A DNA stretch of 37,214 nt from an uncultured Mycobacteriaceae bacterium (GCA_903927745.1 CAIYOH010000076.1:1-37214); one strand, 5' to 3'; numbered from the stretch's first letter, positions 18,506-28,407 are shown. Program-made: numbers and translations. The notes: generated from the letters alone by a model not told the origin.

Positions 18506-21500
18506 ATGACGCACATCGTGACCGACTCGATCACCGATAGGGCCTACCCAAAGGTGGGGGCGCCGGACTTCCCCGCGCTCGAACTCGAGGTGCTCGACTA
18601 CTGGGCCCGCGACGACACCTTCCGGGCCAGCATCGCGCGCCGCGACGGCGCCCCGGAATACGTGTTCTACGACGGGCCCCCGTTTGCCAACGGGTTGCCG
18701 CACTACGGGCACCTGCTCACCGGCTACGTCAAAGACATCGTCCCGCGGTACCGCACCATGCGCGGCGACAAGGTGGAACGGCGTTTCGGCTGGGACACCC
18801 ACGGGCTGCCCGCGGAACTGGAAGTCGAACGGCAGCTAGGCATCACGGACAAATCCCAGATCGACGACATGGGGATCGCCGCGTTCAACGAGGCCTGCCG
18901 CGCGTCGGTGTTGCGCTACACCGACGAGTGGCAGGCCTACGTCACCCGCCAGGCGCGCTGGGTTGATTTCGACCACGACTACAAGACGCTCGACCTGCCC
19001 TACATGGAATCGGTGATCTGGGCGTTCCGTCAACTCTGGGACAAAGGCTTGGCCTACGAGGGCTACCGGGTGCTCCCGTACTGCTGGCGCGACGAAACGC
19101 CGCTGTCCAACCACGAATTGCGGATGGACGACGACGTCTACCAGAGCCGCCAGGACCCGGCGCTGACGGTGGGCTTCCGCGTGGCCGGGGGAGCACTGGA
19201 CGGCGCGCACCTGCTCGTGTGGACGACCACGCCGTGGACGCTGCCGTCGAACCTGGCGGTCGCCGTCAACCCGGACGTCGCCTATGTCGAGGTCCGGTCG
19301 GGTGAGCACCGGTTCGTGATGGCGCAGGCGCGCCTGGGGGCCTACGCGCGCGAACTAGGCGACGAGCCCGACGTTGTGGCCACCTATCGCGGGTCGGATC
19401 TACTGGGCATCCGCTACGTGCCGCCGTTTGCGTATTTCATGGACACCGATGCGGGGCGGGCCCAGGCCTTTCAGGTGCTGGCGGGCGACTTCGTCACCAC
19501 CGAGGACGGCACTGGGATCGTCCACCTGGCGCCGGCCTACGGCGAGGACGACATGGCGGCTACGGACACCGTCGGCATCGTGCCCGTCACGCCGGTCGAC
19601 GCAAGGGGTTGCTTCGACGCGACGGTGCCGGATTACCAGGGGCAGCGCGTGTTCGACGCCAACCCGCACATCATCCGCGACCTGAAGAACCGCAGCGGCC
19701 CGGCCGCGGCGAACGGCGCGGTGCTGCTGCGGCACGAGACCTACGACCACCCGTACCCGCACTGTTGGCGGTGCCGCAACCCGCTGATCTACCGGGCGGT
19801 GTCGTCGTGGTTTGTCCGCGTCACCGAATTCCGCGACCGCATGGTCGAACTCAACCAGCAGATCACCTGGTATCCCGAGCATGTCAAAGACGGCCAGTTC
19901 GGCAAGTGGCTGCAGGGCGCCCGCGACTGGTCGATCTCGCGAAATCGCTACTGGGGAACCCCGATTCCGGTGTGGAAGTCTGACGACCCCGACTACCCAC
20001 GGATCGACGTCTACGGGAGCCTGGACGACTTGGAGCGCGACTTCGGTGTGCGGCCCACCAATCTGCACCGGCCCTACATCGACGAGCTCACCCGGCCCAA
20101 CCCCGACGACCCGACCGGTCGCAGCACGATGCGGCGCATCTCCGACGTGCTCGACGTGTGGTTCGACTCGGGCTCGATGCCGTATGCCCAGGTGCACTAT
20201 CCCTTCGAGAACGCCGATTGGTTCGACGGGGTCGATGGTGTCGACCCCGACAAGCGGGTCGACGCGCACAACCCGGGCGACTTCATCGTTGAATACATCG
20301 GGCAGACCCGCGGCTGGTTCTATACGCTGCACGTGCTGGCCACCGCGCTGTTCGACCGTCCGGCGTTCAAAACCTGTGTGGCACACGGGATCGTGCTGGG
20401 CTCTGACGGCCAGAAGATGAGTAAGTCGTTGCGCAACTACCCGGACGTGTCCGAGGTGTTCGACCGCGACGGCTCCGACGCCATGCGATGGTTCCTCATG
20501 GCGTCGCCGATCCTGCGCGGCGGCAACCTCATCGTCACCGAGCAGGGCATCCGGGAAGGCGTGCGGCAGGTCCAGCTGCCGCTGTGGAACGCCTACAGCT
20601 TCCTGGCGCTCTACGCGCCGAAAGTGGGCACCTGGCGCACAGATTCGCCGCACGTGCTCGACCGCTATATCTTGGCCAAGCTTGCCGCGCTGCGCGACGA
20701 CCTCACCGCCGAGATGGACGCCTGCGACATCTCCCGCGCCTGCGAGCATCTGCGTGTGTTCACCGAGGCGTTGACCAATTGGTATGTCCGGCGCTCGCGT
20801 TCGCGGTTCTGGGGGGAGGACGCCGACGCCATCGACACCCTGCACACCGTGCTCGAGGTGACCGCGCGACTGGCGGCCCCGCTGCTCCCGTCAGTCACCG
20901 AGATCATCTGGCGCGGTGTCACCGGCGGCCGCTCCGTGCACCTGACCGACTGGCCGGACGACGGCGTCGTCCCCGCAGACGCCGAGTTGGTGGCCGCGAT
21001 GGATCAGGTCCGCGACGTGTGCTCGGCCGCGTCGTCGCTGCGCAAGGCCAAGCAGCTGCGAGTTCGCCTGCCGCTTCCGAAGCTGACTGTGGCCGTCGAT
21101 GATCCGGGGCGGCTCGCGCCGTTCGCCGACCTGATCGCCGACGAGCTGAACGTCAAGAACGTCGAGCTGACCGACGCGATTGACGCCTACGGCCGCTTCG
21201 AGTTGACCGTCAACGCCAAGGTGGCCGGACCGCGGCTGGGCAAGGACGTGCAGGCCGCCATCAAGGCTGTGAAGGCCGGCGACGGCGTCGTCAACGCGGA
21301 CGGCACGTTGACCGCGGGGCCGGCGGTTCTGCAACCCGGTGAGTTCAGCTCACGGCTGGTGGCCGCGGAGCCGGAATTCACCGCAGAGCTGGCCCACGGC
21401 GCGGGGTTGGTGATGCTGGACGGCAATGTCACGCCGGAACTGGAGGCGGAGGGGTGGGCGAAGGACCGCATCCGCGAACTGCAGGAGCTACGCAAGGCGA

Positions 21501-21688
21501 CCGGACTGGACGTCTCCGACCGCATTCGCGTGGTGATGGCGGTGCCCGTCGAGCGCCTCGCCTGGGCGCACACCCACAGTGGCCTGATCGCGGGGGAGAT
21601 CCTGGCGACCAGCTTCGAGTTGGGCGATCCGGGGCCGGAGGCAGCCGATATCGGCGACGGCGTCCGGGTGGCCATCGGGCGCGCGTAA
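18506..21688 (+). CDS. ileS: Isoleucyl-tRNA synthetase
   Basis: A class I aminoacyl-tRNA synthetase of 1060 residues that charges tRNA-Ile in the cytosol. The HIGH-type motif is HYGH (66-69) and KMSKS occurs at about 637-641. Between them lies the CP1 editing domain, which includes the [11 protein letters not shown] segment that clears mis-charged valine. The C-terminal anticodon-binding domain is of the long, IleS2-like type. The ATG at 18506 abuts AGGAG with no spacer. The in-frame GTG at 18518 has AGGAG 12 bases upstream and gives an N terminus closer to that of relatives, so the true start is uncertain by four codons. Expression is controlled by the T-box upstream. Confidence 0.97.
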   Translation: MTHIVTDSITDRAYPKVGAPDFPALELEVLDYWARDDTFRASIARRDGAPEYVFYDGPPFANGLPHYGHLLTGYVKDIVPRYRTMRGDKVERRFGWDTHGLPAELEVERQLGITDKSQIDDMGIAAFNEACRASVLRYTDEWQAYVTRQARWVDFDHDYKTLDLPYMESVIWAFRQLWDKGLAYEGYRVLPYCWRDETPLSNHELRMDDDVYQSRQDPALTVGFRVAGGALDGAHLLVWTTTPWTLPSNLAVAVNPDVAYVEVRSGEHRFVMAQARLGAYARELGDEPDVVATYRGSDLLGIRYVPPFAYFMDTDAGRAQAFQVLAGDFVTTEDGTGIVHLAPAYGEDDMAATDTVGIVPVTPVDARGCFDATVPDYQGQRVFDANPHIIRDLKNRSGPAAANGAVLLRHETYDHPYPHCWRCRNPLIYRAVSSWFVRVTEFRDRMVELNQQITWYPEHVKDGQFGKWLQGARDWSISRNRYWGTPIPVWKSDDPDYPRIDVYGSLDDLERDFGVRPTNLHRPYIDELTRPNPDDPTGRSTMRRISDVLDVWFDSGSMPYAQVHYPFENADWFDGVDGVDPDKRVDAHNPGDFIVEYIGQTRGWFYTLHVLATALFDRPAFKTCVAHGIVLGSDGQKMSKSLRNYPDVSEVFDRDGSDAMRWFLMASPILRGGNLIVTEQGIREGVRQVQLPLWNAYSFLALYAPKVGTWRTDSPHVLDRYILAKLAALRDDLTAEMDACDISRACEHLRVFTEALTNWYVRRSRSRFWGEDADAIDTLHTVLEVTARLAAPLLPSVTEIIWRGVTGGRSVHLTDWPDDGVVPADAELVAAMDQVRDVCSAASSLRKAKQLRVRLPLPKLTVAVDDPGRLAPFADLIADELNVKNVELTDAIDAYGRFELTVNAKVAGPRLGKDVQAAIKAVKAGDGVVNADGTLTAGPAVLQPGEFSSRLVAAEPEFTAELAHGAGLVMLDGNVTPELEAEGWAKDRIRELQELRKATGLDVSDRIRVVMAVPVERLAWAHTHSGLIAGEILATSFELGDPGPEAADIGDGVRVAIGRA

Positions 21689-21702
21689 CGCGGCGCGAGA
21701 GA

Positions 21703-21744
21703 GCAATTGCCGACGCGTTTCCGGCGTGTCGCGTTGGGAATTGC
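21703..21744 (+). terminator. Hairpin after ileS
   Basis: Nested complementary arms GCAATT(GC)/(G)AATTGC and CGACGCG/CGTGTCG, with one G-U pair, form a hairpin 14 bases after the ileS stop. It lacks a U-tract. It also marks the left edge of the low-GC island. Confidence 0.45.
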
Positions 21745-22585
21745 ACGGTCGATTTGTCTCTACCCGAGTTATCTCACTCGCTGCTCGCGAAACCACTGCG
21801 TGATGATATATTTTTCGCCACTGAGTACTGGCTTGCCCGCGTGCATCGTGCCATAATTAACGGACCCGTCGCTGTAGCGGTTGTTCCACGCGAGACCCAT
21901 TCCCGTTGTGGGACGGAAGGTCGTATCGATCGTGTCGAAATGTGTTTCCCCGCCTGTGCAGCCGTCGTTGAGGTAGACCATAAACGTCCACGTCCGATTT
22001 CCCGCGTGGCCGCAGAACTTTGTATACTCTGCGCTGTACGGCTCAAAAAAATCAGTGTGTGATTTGAATTGTTGACCTACCTGATAGCGTTGAATTTGCG
22101 TGGGCTCGGCAAGTTCTATCGGCAGGCCGATACAGTGCGCTAATCGTTCGTTGATGATCGGAATGATCAGGTCGGTGTCAGGTAGCAAATCAGCCGTTTC
22201 ACTTGTTCTGAATGTTTCGTCCGAGTCGTGTTGACTGAGTCCAGACTTCCGGAACAAGCCGCCACAGAGATTAATCAGTGTCTGACACTCTGAACCACTG
22301 AGTATATCCTCAATAGTGAAAAGTTCGATCTTCTCGGTGGGCAACCATTGTATTTTCTTGTTGCCTAGCGAATCGATATCCGAGCGGCCATGGGACTTAA
22401 AATCCATATGGCGCTGTAGTAAAGCTGGTTCTTTCTGAATGCGGATCAGGACGGCGAAGATAGATGCGGGTTTGAATTTGTTATCGATTAACGTATTGAT
22501 CAGGATCTCTAGATCGCAGCCTCGACTGATATTAAACGTTAACCAATCAATCCAAGCCGGTGACTCGTTGAGATCTTTTACATCG
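21745..22585. other. Low-GC island between ileS and dinX
   Basis: Base composition falls sharply. Three 60-base lines counted by hand (beginning at 21781, 22141 and 22321) have 53, 47 and 43% G+C, against a clearly GC-rich window elsewhere. The island coincides with the dioxygenase part of the fused ORF on the minus strand and ends where the IS3 OrfA sequence begins. From memory, ileS and dinX are adjacent in M. tuberculosis. I found no clear terminal repeats or target duplication. Confidence 0.75.
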
Positions 22586-22863
22586 TTTCCTGGCGACATT
22601 TCCTTGAGCATGTCGATGTCGAGAGCCTGCTTCGCCACCAGCTTCTTCAACTCGGCGTTTTCTGCCTCGAGCTCTTTGAGTCTCGCGTCGGTGGCTTTCA
22701 CGCTGCCGTACAGGGCGATCCAGTGGCGCCACGTCGACTCGGTGATCTGCAGGTGCCGGCACACCTCGTCGAGTGCCGTGCCCGAGCCCAGGAGTTCGTC
22801 ACCTTCGGCTAGCTTGCGGATGATTTGATCCGGCGTATGTCGCCGGCGCGCGGTCGATGTCAT
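21769..22863 (-). CDS. Chimeric protein: IS3-family OrfA fused to an Fe(II)/2-oxoglutarate prolyl-4-hydroxylase-like dioxygenase
   Basis: A 364-residue ORF with two unrelated parts. Residues 1-93 are a near-complete IS3-type OrfA: the helix-turn-helix [16 protein letters not shown]...[18 protein letters not shown], then a leucine-zipper-like [12 protein letters not shown] and the usual tail DIDMLKE-SPGN. Then comes a small domain ([19 protein letters not shown]), followed by a double-stranded beta-helix oxygenase. The iron ligands are HTD (His269, Asp271) and His341 (TMHAGKP), with the 2-oxoglutarate lysine at about 351 ([12 protein letters not shown]). All catalytic residues are present. I start at ATG 22863, the normal OrfA start. 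An internal ATG at 22599 could give the oxygenase alone. OrfB is missing. The oxygenase substrate is unknown. Confidence 0.78.
   Translation of the reverse strand: MTSTARRRHTPDQIIRKLAEGDELLGSGTALDEVCRHLQITESTWRHWIALYGSVKATDARLKELEAENAELKKLVAKQALDIDMLKEMSPGNDVKDLNESPAWIDWLTFNISRGCDLEILINTLIDNKFKPASIFAVLIRIQKEPALLQRHMDFKSHGRSDIDSLGNKKIQWLPTEKIELFTIEDILSGSECQTLINLCGGLFRKSGLSQHDSDETFRTSETADLLPDTDLIIPIINERLAHCIGLPIELAEPTQIQRYQVGQQFKSHTDFFEPYSAEYTKFCGHAGNRTWTFMVYLNDGCTGGETHFDTIDTTFRPTTGMGLAWNNRYSDGSVNYGTMHAGKPVLSGEKYIITQWFREQRVR
22585..22863 (-). mobile_element. IS3-family OrfA remnant
   Basis: Only the orfA part of an IS3-type element is recognisable. Its composition matches the high-GC chromosome, not the adjacent island. 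No orfB (DDE integrase domain) follows, so it cannot move by itself. I looked for TG...CA-type ends near 22,880-22,960 and 21,740-21,770 and found no convincing pair. Confidence 0.75.
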
Positions 22864-22993
22864 GTCGTCGCTGAACCTTCCTGCCCGAACATCCGGGCAC
22901 GATAATCGCACAACAGCCCAGTTCGTGCTGCGCATTGAGCGACGTATTCCCCGACCCGTCTGCTGTTGCGCTCTCGCGGGGGAAGATGGCCGC

Positions 22994-24412
22994 GTGGAAT
23001 CTCGGTGGGTGCTGCACCTGGACATGGATGCGTTTTTCGCATCCGTCGAGCAACTCACCCGGCCCACCCTTCGGGGCCGGCCGGTCTTGGTCGGCGGCCT
23101 GGGCGGACGCGGCGTGGTGGCCGGCGCCAGCTACGAGGCGCGGGTGTTCGGCGCCCGTTCGGCCATGCCGATGCACCAGGCGCGACGGTTGATCGGGGTC
23201 ACCGCGGTGGTGTTGCCGCCGCGGGGGGCGGTGTACGGGGCGGCCAGTAGGCGGGTCTTCGACGTCGTGCGCGCGGTGGTGCCCGTCGTCGAGCAGGTCT
23301 CCTTCGACGAGGCGTTCGCCGAACCACCCCACCTCGCCGGAGCCCCTGCGCAGGAGGTCGAGGCGTTCTGCGAGGACCTGCGGCGGCGGGTGTCGGACGA
23401 GACCGGCCTGGTGGCGTCGGTCGGTGCGGGCTCGGGCAAGCAGCTCGCCAAGATCGCGTCCGGGCTGGCCAAGCCCGACGGCGTGCGCGTAGTGCGCCGC
23501 GACGAGGAACAGGTGTTGCTCGGCGGGTTGGCGGTGCGGCGGCTGTGGGGCATCGGCCCGGTCGCCGAGGAGAAGCTGAACCGGCTGGGCATCGAAACGG
23601 TCGGGGAGTTGGCGGCGCTCACCGATGCCGAGGCCGCCAGCATCCTGGGTGCGACGGTCGGTCCCGCGCTGCACCGCCTGGCCCGCGGGATCGACGACAG
23701 ACCCGTCGCCGAGCGCGCGGAGGCCAAGCAGATCAGTTCCGAGTCCACCTTCGCCGTCGACGTGACCAGCCTCGAGCAACTGCAGGACGCGATCGCCCCG
23801 ATCGCCGAGCACGCGCATCAGCGCCTGCTGCGCGACGGCCGCGGAGCCCGCACCGTCACCGTGAAACTCAAGAAGTCCGACATGAGCACGCTCACCCGGT
23901 CGGCGACGCTGCCGTATGCGACCACCGAGCCCGGCGCGCTCACCGCCCTGGCCCGCCGACTGCTGCTCGACCCACGAGAGATCGGATCGATTCGGCTTGT
24001 AGGCGTGGGGTTTTCGGGGTTGAGCTACGTCCGTCAGGAGTCGTTGTTCCCGGACTTGGAGTGGGATGCCGAGTCGGTCGACACCGCGACCGAGGCGGCG
24101 TTCACGGGGGCCCCGGAGAGCACCGACGGCCCCCGCTGGCGGGTGGGGGACGACGTCGCACACCCGGACCTGGGGCACGGCTGGGTGCAGGGCGCCGGCC
24201 ACGGTGTGGTGACCGTGCGGTTCGAGACGCGCGCGTCCGGGCCGGGGCGGGCGTGGACGTTTCCCTCCGACTCCGGCGCGCTGGCCGGCGGCAGTCCGCT
24301 CGATTCCCTGGACTGGCCGGATTACCTGGGTGCGCGGGCCGGCGTGCGGGACGGCATGCTGGACGATGAGGCCGCGTCAGCCCCAGCGGGCGACGACGTC
24401 GGCGACGGGTAG
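22994..24412 (+). CDS. dinX: Y-family DNA polymerase IV (DinX)
   Basis: A 472-residue translesion polymerase of the DinB family. The metal-binding aspartate is in [14 protein letters not shown] (Asp10), and the paired Asp-Glu is in SFDEAF (105-106). The helix-hairpin-helix region ([22 protein letters not shown]) and the little-finger domain ([15 protein letters not shown]) follow. A C-terminal extension of about 100 residues ([19 protein letters not shown]) resembles M. tuberculosis DinX as I recall it. The GTG at 22994 is chosen over the track start because [12 protein letters not shown] is the family N terminus and GGGGGAAG lies 8 bases upstream. The gene ends 36 bases inside the convergent ansA gene. 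Confidence 0.95.
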   Translation: MESRWVLHLDMDAFFASVEQLTRPTLRGRPVLVGGLGGRGVVAGASYEARVFGARSAMPMHQARRLIGVTAVVLPPRGAVYGAASRRVFDVVRAVVPVVEQVSFDEAFAEPPHLAGAPAQEVEAFCEDLRRRVSDETGLVASVGAGSGKQLAKIASGLAKPDGVRVVRRDEEQVLLGGLAVRRLWGIGPVAEEKLNRLGIETVGELAALTDAEAASILGATVGPALHRLARGIDDRPVAERAEAKQISSESTFAVDVTSLEQLQDAIAPIAEHAHQRLLRDGRGARTVTVKLKKSDMSTLTRSATLPYATTEPGALTALARRLLLDPREIGSIRLVGVGFSGLSYVRQESLFPDLEWDAESVDTATEAAFTGAPESTDGPRWRVGDDVAHPDLGHGWVQGAGHGVVTVRFETRASGPGRAWTFPSDSGALAGGSPLDSLDWPDYLGARAGVRDGMLDDEAASAPAGDDVGDG

Positions 24413-25315
24413 TTCGGCGGCCAGCGCGGCCATCAGCAGTACCCGGGCCTGGGGTGGCCGCAGCGTCGGCACCATGAGCGCACCGGCGCTGGCCATGGCG
24501 TGCCCGGGGCCGTAGGCGGCACCCACGCGGGCGCCGGGAACGCGGGTGGACACCGCCACGACGACGCCGTCGCGGCAGAGGTGTCCCACCGTGCCGACCA
24601 CGGCGCGGCCGGCGTTGCCGGAGCCCAACGCTTCGAGGACCACGGCGCGTGCACCGGCGGCCGCACACGCCTCCAGGGCCACCCCGTCGGCTCCCAGGTA
24701 CGCCGCGACGATGTCGACCCGCGGGGCTGCCGCGGCGCTGAGGTCACCGATGTGGGGCCGGATCTTGGTGCCCGTTAACGTCACACCGCCGTCGACCGTG
24801 CCCAGTTGTTCCCCGATGAAGCCGCCCGCGACCTTGCTCATCCCCAGCGGCGCCAGCACGCGGCCGGCGAAACACACCAGCACCCCGGCGTCGCGGGCGG
24901 CCGGGCTGCCCGCCAGCGCCAGCGCGTCGCGCAGGTTGGCCGGTCCGTCGGGGTCGGGGTCGTCGGTGCTGCGCATGGCGCCGGTCAGGACGACGGGCGC
25001 GGGGCCGTCGTAGGTGAGCTCGAGCCAGAGCGCTGTCTCCTCGAGCGTGTCGGTGCCGTGGGTGATCACGACGCCGTCGGCGCCGCCCGCGACCGCGGCC
25101 CGCACCGCCGCGCCGATTCGGTCCCAGTCGGCCAGCGTCAGCTCTGAGCTGTCGACGGCCAGCAGGTCGACGACGTCGACGGCGGGGCCCTGACTGAGTG
25201 ATGCGGTGAGATCGGCCCCGCTGCGGGTGGGCCGGCGGACTCCGTCGGCGCCGGTGCTGGTCGATATCGTCCCTCCGGTGGCGATGACGGTCACGCGGGC
25301 CTGACGGGAATCCAT
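24377..25315 (-). CDS. ansA: L-asparaginase
   Basis: A 312-residue type I/II-like asparaginase that hydrolyses asparagine to aspartate and ammonia. The first catalytic threonine lies in IATGGTIS near the N terminus. The second active-site box is [13 protein letters not shown], holding the Thr-Asp pair. The C-terminal half contains [10 protein letters not shown], the substrate-closing segment. I trim the 454-residue track ORF to ATG 25315: the family N terminus starts there, with GGGAGA ten bases upstream, and the longer part is antisense to lspA. No signal peptide is seen. It is divergent from lspA with a 54-base gap. Confidence 0.93.
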   Translation of the reverse strand: MDSRQARVTVIATGGTISTSTGADGVRRPTRSGADLTASLSQGPAVDVVDLLAVDSSELTLADWDRIGAAVRAAVAGGADGVVITHGTDTLEETALWLELTYDGPAPVVLTGAMRSTDDPDPDGPANLRDALALAGSPAARDAGVLVCFAGRVLAPLGMSKVAGGFIGEQLGTVDGGVTLTGTKIRPHIGDLSAAAAPRVDIVAAYLGADGVALEACAAAGARAVVLEALGSGNAGRAVVGTVGHLCRDGVVVAVSTRVPGARVGAAYGPGHAMASAGALMVPTLRPPQARVLLMAALAAELPVADVVARWG

Positions 25316-25369
25316 GCGGGAATCATCTCCCATGCCGTCGGCGTGCCAGTGATAAGGGAAGATGGGGGA

Positions 25370-25900
25370 GTGCCCGAGGAACACACCGCGCCCCGGCGGC
25401 GGCTGCGGCTGCTGGTCGCCGTCGCGGCGGTGGTGCTGGCGCTGGACGTCGTCACCAAGGTGCTCGCCGTCAAGTGGCTGCGCCCGGGCGAGCCGGTCTC
25501 GATCATCGGCGACACGGTGACCTGGACCCTGGTGCGCAATTCGGGCGCGGCGTTCTCGATGGCGACGGGGTACACCTGGGTGCTGACGCTGGTCGCGACG
25601 GGTGTGGTGCTCGGCATCGTGTGGATGGGGCGTCGTCTGGTGTCGCCCTGGTGGGCCGTGGGCCTGGGGATGATCCTCGGCGGCGCCCTGGGCAACCTGG
25701 CCGACCGGTTCTTCCGGTCCCCGGGGCCGCTGCGGGGGCACGTCGTGGACTTCCTGTCGGTCGGCTGGTGGCCGGTGTTCAACGTGGCCGACCCCGCAGT
25801 GGTGGGGGGTGCTGCCCTGGTCATGGGGCTGTCGATGTTCGGCTATGACTTCGACCGGGTCGGCCGGCGCGGGGCTGAGCAGGGGGCCGAGCGGCCTTGA
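25370..25900 (+). CDS. lspA: Lipoprotein signal peptidase (SPase II)
   Basis: A 176-residue inner-membrane aspartyl protease that removes signal peptides from prolipoproteins. There are four hydrophobic segments (about 12-28, 67-88, 95-111 and 143-158). The catalytic aspartates are in LGNLADRFF (Asp112) and FNVADP (Asp141), with the conserved VRNSGAAFS loop between. The start is GTG 25370, with AGGGAAG about 8 bases upstream; the track's earlier GTG adds nine residues without a ribosome site. The stop overlaps the TTG start of the pseudouridine synthase (TTGA), so the two are translationally coupled. Confidence 0.94.
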   Translation: MPEEHTAPRRRLRLLVAVAAVVLALDVVTKVLAVKWLRPGEPVSIIGDTVTWTLVRNSGAAFSMATGYTWVLTLVATGVVLGIVWMGRRLVSPWWAVGLGMILGGALGNLADRFFRSPGPLRGHVVDFLSVGWWPVFNVADPAVVGGAALVMGLSMFGYDFDRVGRRGAEQGAERP

Positions 25901-26823
25901 CCGACCGGTCGATGCCCGTTCCCGACGGACTGGCGGGCATGCGGGTGGACGCCGGACTGGCTCGGCTGCTCGGGCTGTCGCGCAACGTCGTGGCGGCTAT
26001 GGCCGAAGACGGCGGGGTCGAGCTCGACGGGGTTCGGGCGGGGAAGTCCGACCGGCTGATTCCGGGCGCGTGGTTGCAGGTGCGCCTGCCGGAGGCGCCG
26101 GCGCCGCCGGAGAACACCCCCGTCGACATCGAGGGCATGACGATCCTGTACTCCGACGACGATATCGTCGTGGTCGACAAGCCCGCGGCGGTGGCGGCGC
26201 ACGCCTCGGTGGGCTGGACAGGGCCGACCGTGCTCGGCGGCCTGGCCGCCGCCGGGTACCGCATCACCACCTCCGGCGTGCCCGAGCGGCAGGGAATTGT
26301 GCAACGCCTGGATGTCGGGACCTCCGGGGTGATGGTGGTCGCGCTGTCCGAGCGCGCCTACACCGTGCTCAAGCGGGCGTTCAAGAACCGCACCGTCGAC
26401 AAGCGGTATCACGCTCTGGTGCAGGGGCATCCGGATCCGTCCAGCGGGACCATCGATGCACCGATCGGGCGCCACCCGGGGCGGGACTGGAAGTTCGCGG
26501 TCACCAGCGGGGGCCGCCACAGCCTCACGCACTACGACACCATGGAGGCCTTCGCCGCCGCCAGCCTGCTCGACGTCCACCTGGAGACGGGGCGCACGCA
26601 TCAGATCCGCGTGCACTTCGCCGCGTTGCACCACCCGTGCTGCGGCGACCTCACCTACGGGGCGGATCCGAAACTAGCCAAAAGACTTGGGCTGGAACGC
26701 CAATGGCTGCATGCGCGGTCGCTCGCGTTCGCCCATCCCGCCGACGGCCGGGCGGTGGAGTTCGTCAGCCCCTATCCTTCCGACCTGCAGCACGCGCTGG
26801 ATGTGCTGCGCGACGAGGGCTGA
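25897..26823 (+). CDS. RluA-family 23S rRNA pseudouridine synthase (Rv1540-like)
   Basis: A 308-residue enzyme with an N-terminal S4 RNA-binding domain (residues 1-65, [13 protein letters not shown]) and a RluA-type catalytic domain. The catalytic aspartate is present in RLDVGTSG (Asp139). Other motifs are VVVDKPAAV and [13 protein letters not shown]. The residue before the RLD core is Gln136 where the family signature is HRLD. TTG 25897 overlaps the lspA stop; ATG 25912 is an alternative. By family it isomerises uridines in helix regions of 23S rRNA. It is probably co-transcribed with lspA. Confidence 0.92.
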   Translation: MTDRSMPVPDGLAGMRVDAGLARLLGLSRNVVAAMAEDGGVELDGVRAGKSDRLIPGAWLQVRLPEAPAPPENTPVDIEGMTILYSDDDIVVVDKPAAVAAHASVGWTGPTVLGGLAAAGYRITTSGVPERQGIVQRLDVGTSGVMVVALSERAYTVLKRAFKNRTVDKRYHALVQGHPDPSSGTIDAPIGRHPGRDWKFAVTSGGRHSLTHYDTMEAFAAASLLDVHLETGRTHQIRVHFAALHHPCCGDLTYGADPKLAKRLGLERQWLHARSLAFAHPADGRAVEFVSPYPSDLQHALDVLRDEG

Positions 26824-26917
26824 TCGGCTGATCGTCGAGTGCGCGGCGGTGGCTGTGAACTCGCTCCTGATCACGACCCTCAGGGCAATGTCGGCGTGAT
26901 TAGCTGGTCCCGCGGGA

Positions 26918-26923
26918 TACATT
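26918..26923 (+). promoter_or_regulatory. -10 element of the short-chain dehydrogenase gene
   Basis: TACATT fits TANNNT and lies 9 bases before the ATG at 26933, with no Shine-Dalgarno between, so a leaderless or near-leaderless transcript is likely. No strong -35 is seen. Confidence 0.4.
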
Positions 26924-26932
26924 GGTGCCACC

Positions 26933-27736
26933 ATGAGCCTGCCGAAACCTGACAACCACGCGACCGTCGTCATCACCGGTGCCTCCTCTGGCATCGGCTC
27001 AGAACTTGCCCGCGGGCTGGCCCGCCGCGGCTTTCCGCTGCTGCTCGTGGCGCGCCGCCGCGAACGACTCGACGAACTCGCCGCTTCGGTGCGCAAGGAG
27101 TTCTCGGTGAACGTCGAGGTCCTTCCGCTGGACCTCAGCGACGCCAAGGGTCGAGCCAAACTGGCAGCGCGGCTGGCCAAGGAGCCGATCGCCGGGCTGT
27201 GCAACAGCGCGGGCTTCGGCACCAGCGGGATCTTCCACGACCTGCCGGTCGACCGGGAGAGCGAGGAGGTCACCCTCAACTCGCTGACGTTGATGGAGCT
27301 CACCCATGCGGTGTTGCCGGGCATGGTCGCGCGCGGCGCCGGCGCGGTACTGAACATCGCCTCGATCGCCGGGTTCCAGCCGATCCCGTTCATGGCTGTG
27401 TATTCGGCGACGAAGGCCTTTGTGCAGACGTTCTCCGAGGCCGTCCACGAGGAACTGCACGGGACGGGCGTCTCGGTGACCGTGCTGTGTCCCGGTCCGG
27501 TGCCCACCGAGTGGGCCGAGATCGCCAATGCCGAGCGGTTCAGCATCCCGATCGCTCAGGTGGCACCGCACGACGTGGCAGAGGCGGCGATCGGCGGCAT
27601 GCTCGCCGGCAAGCGCAGTGTGGTTCCCGGTGTGGTGCCCAAGGCCGTCAGCGCCGGCGGCCGATACGCGCCGCGGTCCCTGCTGCTGCCCGCGCTGAGG
27701 ATAGGTAACCGACTGCGGGGCGGGCCCAGCAGCTAG
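26933..27736 (+). CDS. Short-chain dehydrogenase/reductase (Rv1544-like)
   Basis: A 267-residue classical SDR. The dinucleotide-binding glycine motif is TGASSGIG (residues 15-22), followed by the structural NSAG. The catalytic residues are Asn116, Ser144 (NIASIAG) and Tyr157/Lys161 in YSATK. The basic residues after the second strand (ARRRERL) favour NADPH. Such enzymes reduce keto groups, and in mycobacteria they are often annotated as ketoacyl reductases of lipid metabolism. No fatty-acyl-CoA reductase gene precedes it here, although I recall one (Rv1543) in M. tuberculosis. The true substrate is unknown. Confidence 0.9.
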   Translation: MSLPKPDNHATVVITGASSGIGSELARGLARRGFPLLLVARRRERLDELAASVRKEFSVNVEVLPLDLSDAKGRAKLAARLAKEPIAGLCNSAGFGTSGIFHDLPVDRESEEVTLNSLTLMELTHAVLPGMVARGAGAVLNIASIAGFQPIPFMAVYSATKAFVQTFSEAVHEELHGTGVSVTVLCPGPVPTEWAEIANAERFSIPIAQVAPHDVAEAAIGGMLAGKRSVVPGVVPKAVSAGGRYAPRSLLLPALRIGNRLRGGPSS

Positions 27737-27751
27737 GCGTCGGGGGTGGTG

Positions 27752-28132
27752 TCAGACCGCGACGACCTCGAGTAGGTCGTTCAGGCCGTCAAAGTCGCCT
27801 GCGTTGCGGGTGTAGAGCCTGGCTGAGTGCGCGTGGGCGGTGGCCGCGATCAGCAGGTCCATCGATCGAGCCCGCGGCTGACGGCCCGCATCGACGGCAG
27901 CTGCCGCCAGTTGGCCGTAGCTGCCGGCGACGGCGTCATCCAGGGGCAGCGCGTCGAAGGTGCGCTGCAGCACCAGCAGACGCCGCAGCCGCTCGGCCCG
28001 AACCTCTCGTTGCTTCGCCACGAGTACCCCGAAGTGCAGTTCCGCCAACGTGATCGCGCTGATCGCCAGCTCGCCTTCCAGGGGTGCGATATCCGTCGCG
28101 ATGACCACGCTGGTGTCGAGGATCGCTCTCAC
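27752..28132 (-). CDS. vapC: VapC-type PIN-domain toxin
   Basis: A 126-residue PIN-domain ribonuclease. The acidic metal-binding residues are Asp6 (ILDTSVV), Glu31 (LAELHFG), Asp92 (SMDLLIAATA) and Asp113/115 (NAGDFDG), all present, so the toxin looks active. VapC toxins cleave tRNA or rRNA and inhibit growth. I start at GTG 28132, which overlaps the antitoxin stop as GTGA; the track start at 28144 adds four residues within the antitoxin gene. The RNA target cannot be predicted. Confidence 0.9.
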   Translation of the reverse strand: MRAILDTSVVIATDIAPLEGELAISAITLAELHFGVLVAKQREVRAERLRRLLVLQRTFDALPLDDAVAGSYGQLAAAAVDAGRQPRARSMDLLIAATAHAHSARLYTRNAGDFDGLNDLLEVVAV

Positions 28133-28377
28133 GTAGCCGCCCACGGGTCACGCAACTCGTGGGCGATTGCCTCACGGTCGGCGTTCCAGGCGGGGTCAGC
28201 GGGGCCGCGAAAAAGTTTGTCGACGTCGGCCCACCGTCTCCAGGCCCGAGGTGCCGCGGGTACTAATCGGGCCCCGGGGCGGCCGGCGACGGTGATGGTG
28301 ATTTCTTCACCTCCCTCGACGCGCCGGACGAGATCGGAGGCGTTCTGGCGCAACTCGCGCAGTCCGATGATTTCCAT
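28129..28377 (-). CDS. vapB: Phd/YefM-type VapB antitoxin
   Basis: An 82-residue antitoxin that begins MEIIGLRELRQNASDLVRRV, the Phd/YefM DNA-binding fold, with an acidic/aromatic C-terminal tail suited to wrap the toxin. ATG 28377 is the natural start; the track's 28395 lies inside a palindrome. There is no ribosome site. Instead TACTCT lies 6 bases upstream, consistent with a leaderless transcript. It precedes vapC with a 4-base overlap. It should autorepress through the 26-bp palindrome at its start. Confidence 0.9.
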   Translation of the reverse strand: MEIIGLRELRQNASDLVRRVEGGEEITITVAGRPGARLVPAAPRAWRRWADVDKLFRGPADPAWNADREAIAHELRDPWAAT

Positions 28378-28381
28378 AACG

Positions 28382-28407
28382 CCAGAGTAGCACATGTGCT
28401 ACTCTGG
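28382..28407 (-). promoter_or_regulatory. 26-bp perfect palindrome: probable VapBC operator overlapping the -10
   Basis: CCAGAGTAGCACA followed by its exact complement TGTGCTACTCTGG, with no mismatch. On the minus strand its downstream arm contains TACTCT, positioned as the -10 for a leaderless vapB. Binding of the VapBC complex here would block the promoter directly. Confidence 0.75.

Noticed and set aside
22882-22899. Hairpin TGCCCG...CGGGCA upstream of OrfA considered as an IS end
   Set aside because: A local hairpin, not a terminal repeat; no partner copy was found at the other side of the island.
22799-24202. 467-codon minus-strand ORF opposite dinX
   Set aside because: DinX is certain on the plus strand; this frame has no recognisable domain.
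26824-26917. Gap before the short-chain dehydrogenase examined for a globin or lipoprotein remnant
   Set aside because: About 95 bases with no recognisable coding remnant; I see nothing else in it.
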